A stretch of 64,000 nt of DNA from Kalmanozyma brasiliensis GHG001. Its lineage: Eukaryota; Basidiomycota; Ustilaginomycetes; Ustilaginales. How positions within the stretch are numbered: position 1 is the stretch's first letter; each line of letters starts with the position of its first letter. The stretch is taken from positions 1-64,000 of the forward strand of contig NW_015961952.1 in the NCBI RefSeq assembly GCF_000497045.1. The letters run 5' to 3'. Below are positions 18,636 through 28,619 of the stretch, piece by piece. Both the position numbers and the translations under genes were made by a program. The notes below the pieces were generated by a model that was not told the origin of the DNA, did not search any database, and saw only the letters and a list, made by a program, of their open reading frames with translations.

Positions 18636-19130
18636 CGACAGCACTTTGCGAAGCTGCGACGCATGATGGAAAGGCGTCAAGTCGACATCCGCTCGACAAC
18701 TGCCTCGCTCGACAGCATCGAGCAGCTCAACAAGCAGCTTCGTTCCGCCAGGGCACGCACTCAATAGCTTCACACCAAGATGACGTCGCTCGTAGATGAG
18801 AATGCCGCGCTTCGCATCGAGGTCGCGAGTCTCTCTAGTCTGATCAGCAGTCTCCAGCAGCAAATGGGTCCCGTTAAGCCCTTCACCGGCAAGACGAACT
18901 GAGGGAGTGCTCTCAGCACGTCCTTCTCCCGGGTAGGCGGCGACAAGACAGCCAATATTTCACACGAAAGCGTTTGTCACCGCCCTCCGACACCGGGTCA
19001 TGGATCTTCTGCCGCGCACTCGAAGAGGCCCCAGACTGGCCAAGCATCACGGCCCGCGATGATCAGCGTTCTTCCCCACGCTCTACTTGCGCGTCAACAC
19101 TTGTACACCATGCTCATATAAAAATGTTCG
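18633..19130 (+). pseudogene. Coiled-coil reading frame broken by two in-frame stops
   Basis: One frame reads a heptad-like segment RRQVDIRSTTASLDSIEQLN, then a TAG at 18765-18767. It continues as MTSLVDENAALRIEVASLSS, then a TGA at about 18901, and stays open for a further 70 or so codons to a TAA near 19128. The sequence on both sides of the first stop looks like one leucine-zipper-type coiled coil. Either this is a decayed gene or the stops lie in introns I could not place. The product is not identified. Confidence 0.35.
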
Positions 19131-19216
19131 ATATCATTTGAATTCATCCGTGCGTGTGGCCTACATATGACGGTGTGTGACTGACGTTGCATGCCTGGGC
19201 TGCGTGCAGCAGCGAT

Positions 19217-20335
19217 CTACTTGGACTCCTTCTCCTTCTCGCCTGGCAGATCCTCCGGTGGAGCCTCGAACACGACCGTTGGAAGCGATTGTGCTGTCGA
19301 AGCGGATCCCGATGCGGCCGCATCCGCACCAGTCGACGAGGATGCGCCCTCCTTCGCCGCGGCTCCTTGCAAACCACTAGACCGGCTGTTGGACCGGCTG
19401 ACCGAGCTCTTGTTCGCCGACAGCCTCTGATCCAAGGCCTTGAGCGCCATTGCTCTTCTCCTCTCCGCCTCCGCTCGTGCGCTGCCATGCTGCTGCGGCT
19501 GCCCGTTCAGACTCGCGCTTTCCAAATCGGCATAGTCCCCGCCGGTCCACGGCTGTACGATGCCAATCTTAACAAAGATGGTGAAGAGCGTCGTCGAGAT
19601 AAACTGCACCGGCTTGTGAGCGAAGGGCGGGAACCAGTTGATGAACGCGAAAGCCTCGCTGCGGTCGCCCCGATACCCGGACTCGTTGAGCTTGAAGAAG
19701 CGCAGATAGGCCCACGAAACGAGCCAGCCGAACTGGATCAGGATCCACGGCGAGTTGTAGCCGATCAGGCACATGACGTTGCTAACCGTGACGTAGAGCA
19801 TTGGCAGGTCTTTGACACGGAGTTTGAGGGCGCCGGAAAGGACTTGCACCTGATGCTCCGGGATGAGTTGCGTGAAGGCGACGAGGAAGGCGGTCTGCAG
19901 CGCTTGGAGACCGTGATATTGGATGCCCCAGATAAGCGCCTCCTTGCGAAAGACACCAAAAAGCAGGAGCTGAACTCCCCATGCGATGACGTTGCTGACG
20001 GTCACAATGACGAGCGCAAACTTGATCAGCTCGACGGCACCCCATTGTCGTTCGAGATACCTTGCGGCGAGTGGAAGAGAGATGATCGAGACCAGGAATT
20101 CGAGCGTGGAAGACTCGCAGAAAGCTGCCGTGACGAGCGTCCATGGGTAGAAGAAGCTTGCGCCGGGCACAATCACCAACCATGGGAACTGCACTGCGCT
20201 GACGGTGCCGAAGCCAAGACCAGTCCGCAATCGCAGGAAGAAGAGCAGCGTTGTGAATGCGAGAAGAGCTGATGTTAAGATCCTTGTTCCTGGCGGAACA
20301 TTCTGGAGGAGTGTTGATAGCGAGAAGACCGCCAT
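19217..20335 (-). CDS. TMEM115/rhomboid-like Golgi membrane protein
   Basis: This 372-residue protein has six or so hydrophobic segments in the first 260 residues (RILTSALLAFTTLLFFLRL, FLVSIISLPLAARYLERQWG, LIKFALVIVTVSNVIAW, WILIQFGWLVSWAYLRFFK). The order is that of the DUF1751/TMEM115 family, which has a rhomboid fold but no protease residues. Conserved pieces are FFYPWTLVTAAF, RYLERQWG and GDRSEAFAF..WFP. TMEM115 proteins act in Golgi-to-ER traffic. The C-terminal 110 residues are Ser/Ala-rich and disordered. Start is at 20335. The frame is open upstream, but a GAG|GTGAGT donor at 20460 and an AG directly before the ATG suggest a 125 bp leader intron. Confidence 0.85.
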   Translation of the reverse strand: MAVFSLSTLLQNVPPGTRILTSALLAFTTLLFFLRLRTGLGFGTVSAVQFPWLVIVPGASFFYPWTLVTAAFCESSTLEFLVSIISLPLAARYLERQWGAVELIKFALVIVTVSNVIAWGVQLLLFGVFRKEALIWGIQYHGLQALQTAFLVAFTQLIPEHQVQVLSGALKLRVKDLPMLYVTVSNVMCLIGYNSPWILIQFGWLVSWAYLRFFKLNESGYRGDRSEAFAFINWFPPFAHKPVQFISTTLFTIFVKIGIVQPWTGGDYADLESASLNGQPQQHGSARAEAERRRAMALKALDQRLSANKSSVSRSNSRSSGLQGAAAKEGASSSTGADAAASGSASTAQSLPTVVFEAPPEDLPGEKEKESK

Positions 20336-20460
20336 CTTTGCAAGAGCAGTGTCAGCCGTTGATGCTGAGTAGGATCTTGCCGACTGCGAGATGGCTGGTG
20401 TATGATCGAGGTGAAGGTGATCTGAGGGCTGGAAGGGACCGGAAAGCGTTTTCCACTCAC
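20336..20460 (-). other. Possible 5'-UTR intron of the TMEM115-like gene
   Basis: The donor GTGAGT is at 20460 on the minus strand and the acceptor GCAAAG ends immediately before the ATG; length 125 bp. This is weaker than the coding introns because no protein frame tests it. Confidence 0.45.
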
Positions 20461-20720
20461 CTCGTGAGACCAACCCTTCCGCGGGAGTCGCGAATTCGAA
20501 CCTCGCGTATCGATTCCAGCGAGAAAAATTCGAGCCAGCACCGTGTAGAGCCAAATTTAACACGATTCAAAATTATGCGATTCGGTGCTCCTCCTCATCG
20601 TGCTCGTCGTCCTCCGCCTTCGACTGACGTCGAGATGATCGCAAGCTAGCAGCACCGTCCAAGGACGCTGCAAGGATCGAAACACCGTCACGCCGAGGAA
20701 GAAGAGGAATACTTTGTCGG

Positions 20721-20749
20721 ATTTTGGTGCCACGAAGTGGCACCAAAAT
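20721..20749. terminator. Perfect 13-bp inverted repeat (hairpin)
   Basis: ATTTTGGTGCCAC is followed by GAA and then its exact reverse complement. The hairpin has 13 bp arms and a 3-nt loop. It sits between the TMEM115-like gene and the distal copy of the duplicated eEF2 end. It could form a stem in a 3' UTR of eEF2 or be a small insertion scar. Its role is unknown. Confidence 0.7.
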
Positions 20750-20757
20750 TTTCGGAC

Positions 20758-20844
20758 GCCGGGGGCACGTCGCTCATATCGACCGGATCGCGTCCAAAGC
20801 ATGCTACGATGACGTGCAACGCTCTAGAGCTTGTCGTTGTAGTA
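20758..20844. repeat. 87-bp exact direct repeat, distal copy
   Basis: This is identical over 87 bp to 20959-21045 and offset by 201 bp. It carries the last seven codon positions of eEF2 (YYNDKL and stop) and 66 bp of 3' sequence. It is not joined to the eEF2 reading frame. Confidence 0.95.
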
Positions 20845-20958
20845 CATCACCCTTCTCAGGGTACAGAACGGTTTCCAAGACACTCGCACACCCGGACAAA
20901 GAGAGGAAACGAATCAAATTTTGGGGAACGACACAAACAGCCAGAAATTGCGGGAGAT

Positions 20959-21045
20959 GCCGGGGGCACGTCGCTCATATCGACCGGATCGCGTCCAAAG
21001 CATGCTACGATGACGTGCAACGCTCTAGAGCTTGTCGTTGTAGTA
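20959..21045. repeat. 87-bp exact direct repeat, gene-proximal copy
   Basis: This is the proximal copy of the pair. It contains the functional end of eEF2 including its stop (21025-21027). The 114 bp between the copies is unrelated to either. Confidence 0.95.
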
Positions 21046-23773
21046 ATCAAGCGTTGGTACCTCGAGCTTAAGACCCTTGCGCTTGCGGATGCCGGTGACA
21101 ATGTCGAGGGTCTTGCCGGCCTCCAGAGGGGTACCGGGGAGGAGCTGCCAGTGGTCGAAGACGGACTGAGGGAAAGCCTGACCGGAGGTGGCCTGTCGGA
21201 GATCGGCGTTGAAACCGAACGACTCGTTGACGGGCAGGTAAGCCTTGACGGTGACCATGGGGGTACCGACACGGGGCTCCTCGGAGAAGACGTGGCCACG
21301 ACGCCTGTTGAGGCACGAGTAGATACCACCAAGACCAGAGTCGGGGCACTGGATCTCGACCAGGTAGACGGGCTCCTGGATACCGGGCTGGGCGAGCAGA
21401 GCGGCGGCGTAGCACACACGTCGGCACGTGGGGATCAGCTGTCCACCACCACGGTGGATGGCATCGGTGTGGAGGGTAACATCGAGGATGTTGAAGCGGG
21501 TACCACGCATAGGCTCCTCAGCGCAGACACCCTCCTTGGTAGCCCACTGGAAGGCGGCGACACACGAATCCTTGATCTCGTTGAGGTACTGAACACCCTT
21601 GGTGACATCGACCAGCAGGTTGGGGCCGGTGGTCTCGGGACCGAAGCACCAAATCTTACGGGCGTCAGTAACATCCCATCCGTACTCGTCGGCGAGGATA
21701 CGGGCACGAGCCTTGAAGTCGTCACGAGGGGTCATCTTGCCGGCCTCGATGAGCTTGGAGAGCTCCTCCTCGATGGGGGCAGCCTTAACGAAGAGACGGT
21801 TGTGCTTGTTCTGCGACTTGGAGAGAGCGACCATGGAGGACTCAGCCTGGACGGTCTCACGGTAACCAACGACGGGGTCCGAGATCTTGAGGGGGATCTG
21901 GGCGTGGTCCTCCTCGAGATCCTTGAGGACAATCTCGAGGTGGAGCTCACCGGCACCGGCAACAATGTGCTCACCAGTCTCGGCGATCCAAGCCTGCACA
22001 CAGGGGTCGGACTTGGAGAGACGCTTGAGACCCTCGACGAGCTTGGGCAAGTCGTTGGCGTTCTTGACCTCGACGGCGACCTGCACGACGGGCGAGACGG
22101 AGAACTTCATAACCTTCAAGTTGTGGGCAGTCTCGGAGCTGGTAAGGGTACCCGACTTGAGCAAGAACTGGTCGACACCGACGAGACCGAGAATGTTACC
22201 GGCGGGGCAGTCCTCGATGGGCTCGACGTAACGACCCATCATGAGCACGGTACGCTGAACCGACTTGATGAAGAGGTCCTCCTTCTTGCCGGGGGTGTAG
22301 TTGGGACCCTGGATGCGGATCTTGGGGCCCGACTTGACGGTACCGGAGAAGATACGGCCGAAGGCGTAGAAACGACCCTTGTCCGAGGTGGGCACCATCT
22401 TGGAGACGTAGAGCATGAGGGGGCCCTTGGGGTCACAGTCACGGATACCGATGGCCGACTCGTCGTCGAGGGGGCCCTCGTACAGGGTCTCGACACGGTA
22501 GCGCTGGGCGGTGACGGGCGAGGGGAGGTGGATGACAATCATCTCGAGGAGGGCGTCACCGGCGGGAAGGAACTTGCGCATGGCGACCTTGAGGAGCTGC
22601 TTGCCCTCGAGATCCTGCTCGTCCTGGGTGAGCTTGACATCGAGCTTCTCGAGAATCTTGGGGATCTCGTCCTTCTTGAAGTTCATGATGGCGTCGAAGA
22701 CACGGAAGATGGGGTCGAGGACGAACATGTTGAAGGCACGCTCGAGGGGCTTGCCGTCGGCGTCGGTGTCCTTGGAGGTCCACTTCTTGGTCTTGGGGTT
22801 GAAGAAGTTGTCGCCCCAGAGCTTGACCATCATCTTATCCTTGTCGACACCGAACTTCTTGGCGTAACGGTTGGCGAACTGGCGGAGGGTGAAGGCCCAG
22901 CCGTGAAGACCGGAGGCGAAGGCGACGGTACCCTTCTCGGGGTAGACCTGGCTCTCACCGAGAACGGGGTCGTTGTAGGTGGCGATAACGACGTTGACAG
23001 ACTCGATGGTTCGCATGAAGGACTGGTAGAGGTCCTCCTTGCCGACCTGGAGCTCGAGAAGAGCACGGTCGACCTTGTTCAAGCAGACGACGGGCTTGAT
23101 ACGCTCGGTAAGGGCCTGTCGGAGCACGGTCTCGGTCTGGACACAGACACCCTCGATACAGTCGACGACGACGAGGGCACCGTCAGTGACACGGAGGGCG
23201 GCGGTGACTTCGGAGGAGAAGTCGACGTGACCGGGCGAGTCGATGAGGTTGATCAAGAACTCGGCACCATCCTTCTTCTGGGCGATGGAGTCGAGAGCGT
23301 CCTTCTCCATGGGGAAGTACATGGAGATGGCGGTGGACTTGATAGTGATACCACGCTCCTTCTCATCATCACGGGTGTCCATGAAACGGGTGTCACCGGC
23401 CTTGGCACCGGCGATGATACCGGCCTTGGAAACGAGCGAGTCGGTAAGGGTGGACTTGCCGTGGTCGACGTGGGCAATGACCGACATGTTACGAATGTTG
23501 GTGGGCTTGTCCATGAGGCCACGGATCTCGTCGACGGTGAAGCTGTGGGGTGGGTAAAGGTCAGGCAAAGAGTGCGGGGGTTCGACGATGGTCAGCTCAT
23601 GATGTAAGACAAGACTACTGGATGTGGACTGGCAGCAAGTCCATGCAAGAAGCCGTGCTGAAAGGTGGTCTGTCTCGGGCCAAGATCGACCTCAAAGACC
23701 TCTCGAAATGCGAATAGGCTTTCTCTGACTTGATGATGGCAATTGCTGCGATTGACGATACTCACTTAACCAT
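21025..23773 (-). CDS. EFT2: Translation elongation factor eEF2, two exons
   Basis: Exon 1 is only 8 nt (23766-23773, ATGGTTAA). A 223 bp intron follows, then exon 2 (21025-23542), giving [14 protein letters not shown] and 841 residues, the normal eEF2 length. Motifs include G1 AHVDHGKST (26-34), [15 protein letters not shown], the DSPGHVDF G3 block, [10 protein letters not shown] (G4), and the HRGGGQ loop carrying the His that becomes diphthamide. The C-terminus is YYNDKL. eEF2 drives ribosome translocation using GTP. The antisense strand is open for 956 codons, a by-product of strong codon bias, which suggests very high expression. The last codons lie inside the 87 bp duplicated segment. 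Confidence 0.98.
23543..23765 (-). other. Intron after the 8-nt first exon of eEF2
   Basis: Donor GTGAGTATCG, acceptor CCCACCCCACAG, 223 bp, phase 2. Joining gives the conserved N-terminus [11 protein letters not shown], whereas reading through the intron gives an unrelated start (MPDLYPPHS). Confidence 0.92.
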
Positions 23774-24811
23774 CTTGACTGAACACTAGCGTCGATGCGC
23801 TGGAGTACGGGGGAGATGGATAGGGTAGGGGGGATGGGTGGTGGGAGTAGATCGGAAAGGCGACGGAGATGGTGATCTCTATCTCAGGGCGGCGACAGCG
23901 GCGGGCGCCAGGCTGAGCGGGCAGGGCCACCGTGGCAGATGAAATTCTGTGGTTGCACAAGGCAATGCAGAATTTGACAAGAGGGCGGCCGCCTGAGTGT
24001 GGCAGGCAACTGAGCCGCTCTGGCTTCAGAAGAAGAAAAAATTTGAGGGAAGAGGCAAGCAGCAGCCCGGCGAATGGCAGCTCGCAGATCTTTTGGAAAT
24101 TCTCGGGCTTGCTCAGCGCGATGTGAAGGATTCGAATACAAGCTAGACTCAGAAGCGAAACCAAGCCTCTGCCGAAGTGCTCAACCTGCCTGGTGAAGAC
24201 CTGGCTTGAATACAACTCGTCCTATTCGACCCTTGCCCTTTGATTTTCAAGAAGAACTGCGCACACACCATTCAGACTCTATGCTGTTCAAGTGCCGTCG
24301 GCGAACAACACTCATGACGGCCCTTGCGCGCATGGATCCCAAAAAGGTTGATTCATATCCTGGCAGACAACTGACCACGCAGACCCTGCTTTCGAATAAC
24401 AGCAGGGACCATCCATCGCCTGCCGTTGGTCATCGCAGGTCGTTGTTCAGACCCCTCCAAGTATTCATTTCAGCGTCTGAGCCATTGCTGCCGTTACGAA
24501 CGCAATTATCTGCAGCGATCGACCAAACGTATCCGAAGCTTGAAGATGCAAGACTGATTTGGGAGCCTTTGCCGCAGCGGATCGCGAGTAAAACGTTGGA
24601 ATTTGAACGGCCATGTCGCGCGAGTCGGGCTTAATCAGATCTGTCAGATCTGTGTAGATCGGCCCGATATAGAAGAACTGTCAACAGCTTAGCATGCACG
24701 CGTGTGAGAGAGGTCAAGCAAAAAGTGTTACTTTGATTGCTTTGTTCGACTCAGCTTTCTCTTCCTCATATCGAAACAGCCACTCTCTCCCATCAATTCC
24801 GCTCACACACC
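23774..24811. promoter_or_regulatory. Divergent upstream region of eEF2 and RanGAP
   Basis: This 1.04 kb region lies between two divergent starts. It contains pyrimidine-rich tracts next to the eEF2 start. No further gene is seen; the 142-codon plus-strand frame at 24206-24634 has no recognisable content. Confidence 0.45.
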
Positions 24812-26097
24812 ATGACGGACAACGCTAAGGTCTTCTCCTTGGTCGGCAAGGGTCTCAAGCTCGATAGCAAAGCCGACATCCAACCTCACCTCGATGAGCT
24901 CGAAAAGGTTGCCGACCTTGAAGAGGTCCACCTTGGAGGCAACACACTCGGCGTCGAAGCATGTCAAGCGCTCGCCGATGTCCTCAAGAGCAAGAAGTCA
25001 CTCAAGGTAAGCTACCACTGCCCCGCCATCCATCGCCTAAGCTCGCACGCATGCTGACTTGCACTCTGCCTTACTTTCGACAGGTTGCTGACTTCGCCGA
25101 CATCTTCACAGGGAGGCTCATCACCGAAATTCCAGATGCGCTCAGGGCCCTTTGCGATGCTCTCATAGATCATACCAGCCTCGTGGAGCTCAATCTCTCG
25201 GACAATGCCTTCGGTGGGCGATCGGCCGAGCCCATGGTCAACTTTCTCAAGAACAACCACAGCTTCTCGGTGCTCAAGCTTAACAACAACGGACTGGGCA
25301 TCACGGGCGGTACCATTGTAGCGGAAGCTCTTTTCGAGGCTGCGCAGAACTTGAAGACAAAGGGACTGGAATCAAAGCTCCGCACAGTCATCTGCGGACG
25401 CAACCGACTCGAAAACGGCTCGGCGCCAGTCTGGGCCAAGGCATATGCAGCACACGGTGGATTGGTAGAAGTCCGCATGTTCCAGAACGGCATTCGCATG
25501 GAAGGCATCGAAGCCATCAGCAAAGGTCTCGCATCATGTCCCAACCTCGAGGTTCTCGACCTTCAAGACAATACTGCAACACTACGAGGCTCCCGCGCTA
25601 TCGCCGCCTGCCTTCCCAAGTGGCCCAAGCTCAAGACTTTGAACCTTTCCGACTGCCTGCTCAAGCCCAAGGGTGGTGCGCTCGTCTTCGGCGCCCTTGC
25701 CAACGGCAGCAACCCCGCGCTCGAGACGATCCAGGTCCAGTACTGTGACCTCGACCGAAAGGTGCTCGACCAGCTCGGAAGTGCGATCGAGGTGCACCTG
25801 ACCAAGCTCACCAAGCTCGACATCAACGGCAACTGGGCAGACGAGGAGGATGACTGCATCGAGAAGATCAAGAGCGCACTAGCGAAGCATGGACACGAGG
25901 ATGCCCTGGAGGAGCTGGACGAGATGGATCCTGACGGCGAAGTCAGTGAGGACGAGGATGAGGAGGATGAGGAAGAGGACGCCGATGAGGAAGAGGAGAG
26001 CGGGCCAAAAGCAACCGAGGCAAAGCACGACGAGACCGATGACCTTGCCGACGCACTCTCAAAGACATCAGTATCGGACAGCAAGCTGAACTCGTAG
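24812..26097 (+). CDS. RNA1: Ran GTPase-activating protein RanGAP/RNA1, two exons
   Basis: Exons 24812-25006 and 25084-26097 encode 402 residues. Leucine-rich repeats run through most of the protein (EEVHLGGNTLG, VELNLSDNAFG, SVLKLNNNGLG, RTVICGRNRLENG, VEVRMFQNGIR, EVLDLQDNTATLRG, KTLNLSDCLLKPKG, TKLDINGNWADEED). They are followed by a very acidic tail (EDEDEEDEEEDADEEEE), the classical architecture of RNA1. The conserved Asn/Arg of the GRNRLENG loop, near the Ran-binding face, is present. It stimulates Ran GTP hydrolysis in the cytoplasm and so maintains the nuclear transport gradient. It converges with the next gene; the two gene ends are 37 bp apart. Confidence 0.95.
25007..25083 (+). other. 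Intron in RNA1
   Basis: GTAAGC donor, TTTCGACAG acceptor, 77 bp, phase 0, between SKKSLK and VADFADIF of the first repeats. Confidence 0.92.
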
Positions 26098-26134
26098 TCG
26101 AGCTCGTAGACATCGGAACAATTGATTTCTCCAT

Positions 26135-27862
26135 CTACGTCTCTACATGTTGGTGAACAGGAGGGGGCCAGAGGGTTCGAGCGTTGAAGAAACGAAGAGA
26201 TTCCAGCAAGGCCTTGAGAAATTCGCTGTCGTAGGAACTGGGAGAGAGGGCGTCACCGACGCTCCCCGGCCCGTCGAACAGATTCCAGACGCAGAAGATG
26301 TCGTGCGGATCCAACGCGCCTAGCCGTTTGTCGTTCAGGTAGTTTTGCAACCGCCGGTTGGCCCGCTCGGCCTCTTCCTTGCTCGAGTACGGAATGAATC
26401 GCACTTGCGGCGTTCCCTCGATCTTGCGGCCTGTGTCAAGGACGACTGCGTGTTCTCCCTGTGGGGAGGTTGTGACGTGAGGTCGAGTTCGGTGCGGATG
26501 GCGCAGACTCTGCACACCTTTCCAGGCCTCTGCGATGCGCAGTGACTCTTCGTACGTCCTCGCGGCCAGCTGCTGGGCGATGGGATAGTAGAGCAAGGCG
26601 CGGATCGCACGCCCCTTTGAGACCTCTTCGTACACGTTGACGAGAAAGTCGTCGTCCTGGTCCTTGTCGTAATAGACGAACAGCGTCATACCGAGAGACG
26701 CGAGAATGTCGCCGAGCTTCGGCAAGGGCTTGCAGAAGAATGAGTCATACCGATCGATGGCGACTGTCAAATCCTCGTAACGCTCCCCTGAGGGACCCCT
26801 GGTCTCGGACACAAGATAACCCCCAGTGATTCGGACGTAGATGATGCTGTCCTTTTTCTTCGGCTTCGGGAGGACGTGAAACGAGTCCAGGCCGACAACG
26901 AGAGCTCGGGGGTTTCGCTTTGTCGGGAAGTGGTTTCGATGCTCAGCGGCGAGCCGGCAGAAGAAAGCACCCATGCTGTGGACGTCTAGCCTAGCATCCT
27001 CTTGACCGAAGATGAAAGCCGCAACCTTTTCCTCGAGAAGGGGCTTGGCCGGATGTGCCGAGAAGCTGCCGAAAATGGCAGAGATGACCGATCTGATGCG
27101 ACGAGACGAGCCAGACGCGTTGGAAAGGGCGACAAGAAGAGGCCGGACGTCGTAAAGCTGCTCGATCTCGAAGCACGCACCTTGCTCATTGCTCCAGCCG
27201 ACGACAAAGGTACCGTCCTTGTGGACCCGGAGCAAGTCGCCTCTTCCTTGCGTACCAGTGACTCTACGAGGCAGCGAGCGACGCGACGAGTCGGTTATCG
27301 AGGCCTGGCTTCCACAAGACGGGGCGTCTGTGCTCGATTCGTTGTCTCGACCGAGACGCGCCTGTCTGAGCACAAGAGCGGCCAAGTATGCTCGCAGCGA
27401 GCCCGGAGCCGCGAGAGACCTCTCAATGACGCCGACGACGGCCTGCCTGGCCAGAACCTCTCGAGGCTGCTCGAGAAGTCGATCGCGTACCGCGTCTTTG
27501 TCCGGTAGATCCCAAACGAAAGCGTGTCTTTCGAGCTCCTGGGACCGATCCGCAAGAATGAAACAAATGAGCTCGTCTCCGTCATAGGCAGTCTCGACAT
27601 TGACGTTTGGCTCGTGCCACAGTTCTTCCTCGTACTCCCAGTCTGACATGAAGTCGAAGCGCATCCATGACGTTGACTCCTTGAGCGGCCAGGCGGGGAT
27701 GTCCCACGGTTCGCACGGCTGCTGGTACTTCTCGTCACCATAACGGCCCGTCATACAGAGTGACGGCCGATCTTCGTCAGGGTTGATGGTGGACCAATCA
27801 CCAAAGCTTGGGGTGGCGTACGAACAAGTCCTGCTAGTCTGCAGGGTAGCGACTCGGAGCAT
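26135..27862 (-). CDS. Unrecognised protein, RALLYYP-block family member C
   Basis: The frame encodes 575 residues. The function is not recognised. The N-terminus (MLRVATLQTSRTCSYAT) is basic and hydroxylated like a mitochondrial presequence, but this is weak. A roughly 390-residue middle part has no motif I know. From about 385 it matches the 282-residue protein at 17.4 kb: LGDILASLG, then RALLYYPIAQQLAARTYEE (421 on), W..VQSLRHP, LDTGRKI, RRLQNYLNDKRLGALDPHDIFCVW. The two differ enough to be old paralogues yet keep the same spacing. There are no membrane segments and no clear signal peptide. The minus-strand frame is uninterrupted and no intron is needed. Confidence 0.7.
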   Translation of the reverse strand: MLRVATLQTSRTCSYATPSFGDWSTINPDEDRPSLCMTGRYGDEKYQQPCEPWDIPAWPLKESTSWMRFDFMSDWEYEEELWHEPNVNVETAYDGDELICFILADRSQELERHAFVWDLPDKDAVRDRLLEQPREVLARQAVVGVIERSLAAPGSLRAYLAALVLRQARLGRDNESSTDAPSCGSQASITDSSRRSLPRRVTGTQGRGDLLRVHKDGTFVVGWSNEQGACFEIEQLYDVRPLLVALSNASGSSRRIRSVISAIFGSFSAHPAKPLLEEKVAAFIFGQEDARLDVHSMGAFFCRLAAEHRNHFPTKRNPRALVVGLDSFHVLPKPKKKDSIIYVRITGGYLVSETRGPSGERYEDLTVAIDRYDSFFCKPLPKLGDILASLGMTLFVYYDKDQDDDFLVNVYEEVSKGRAIRALLYYPIAQQLAARTYEESLRIAEAWKGVQSLRHPHRTRPHVTTSPQGEHAVVLDTGRKIEGTPQVRFIPYSSKEEAERANRRLQNYLNDKRLGALDPHDIFCVWNLFDGPGSVGDALSPSSYDSEFLKALLESLRFFNARTLWPPPVHQHVET

Positions 27863-28285
27863 GATGGTGGTAGACGCTGGCAGTCGAGAGGTCTCAGTAG
27901 TAGATCGTGAGGCGAGTGCAGATCAAAGTCGAGCAAGAAGGAGACCATGGGGGCAGGATTGGATTCCAAGTCAGGTAGCAGAGCGGAGCAGATCTGGCTT
28001 GCTCGTCCCTGCGCAGAAATGCAGCAAACCCATGCAGCAGCGCAGTAAGATCGGCGTCACCACACGGCGCACCAAAGCACAGTGACTCTATCCTGCCGAA
28101 TTGTCGCCGTGAAGCAAACCTTAATCTTGATCGTTTCGAGTATCTTTGACTAGACTCACACGTCCATGGGTCCAGATGAGCAAGCATACAGGCCTGTGAG
28201 TCGGCATTCGCTGTTCCGATGAACCGGCATTTCTTTCATATCGAAGCGCGACTGCACGGAGTTAAACGCGCATAGAACATGCAGT

Positions 28286-28601
28286 GTCATACAAGCGGAG
28301 CTGCGACGTACAAGTCCTTGAGGTCCGTGACGATGAGACCGAAGTCGTCCAACAAGTGCTGACAGTCGAAGACGTTGTCAATGACACCGCGGCTGGTGTG
28401 CAGCTGGGATTTGCGGCCGAGTTGGCCGAGAAGAGTACCGCCTTCCAGCCAAAAGCGAAACATCTCGGCGCGCTGCTCTATGTCGGCAAGCACTGGACCG
28501 GTTCCAATATGCGAGGGCAGCCTGGTGTTCTGAAACTCGCTCAGCGACAGAGGAGGTAGTGCTGAGGCGATCGGCTCGCGGACATCGGAGAGGTTCTCCC
28601 A
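28286..28601 (-). other. Orphan coding-like segment
   Basis: About 105 codons are open after an in-frame TGA, running from RWENLSDVREPIASALPP to a C-terminus DLKDLYVAAPLV. The composition looks protein-like and an acceptor-like TTCTTCAG lies just upstream (about 28610). It may be the last exon of a gene whose 5' part overlaps the 28.6-29.0 kb relic, or a leftover of the same duplication. The product is not recognised. Confidence 0.35.
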
Positions 28602-28619
28602 GCGTCACCTGAAGAATCC

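Noticed and set aside
19187..20272. 361-codon plus-strand frame
   Set aside because: Antisense of the TMEM115-like gene with low-complexity, unconserved content.
20490..20520. tRNA-like T-arm (GAGGTTCGAATTCGC on the minus strand)
   Set aside because: No D-arm, A box or acceptor stem around it, and the T-stem closing pair is wrong.
20737..23607. 956-codon plus-strand frame
   Set aside because: It is the exact antisense of eEF2. Strong codon bias on the coding strand keeps the opposite strand free of stops; the translation is a Gly/Leu/Asp/Glu/Val-rich shadow with no domain.
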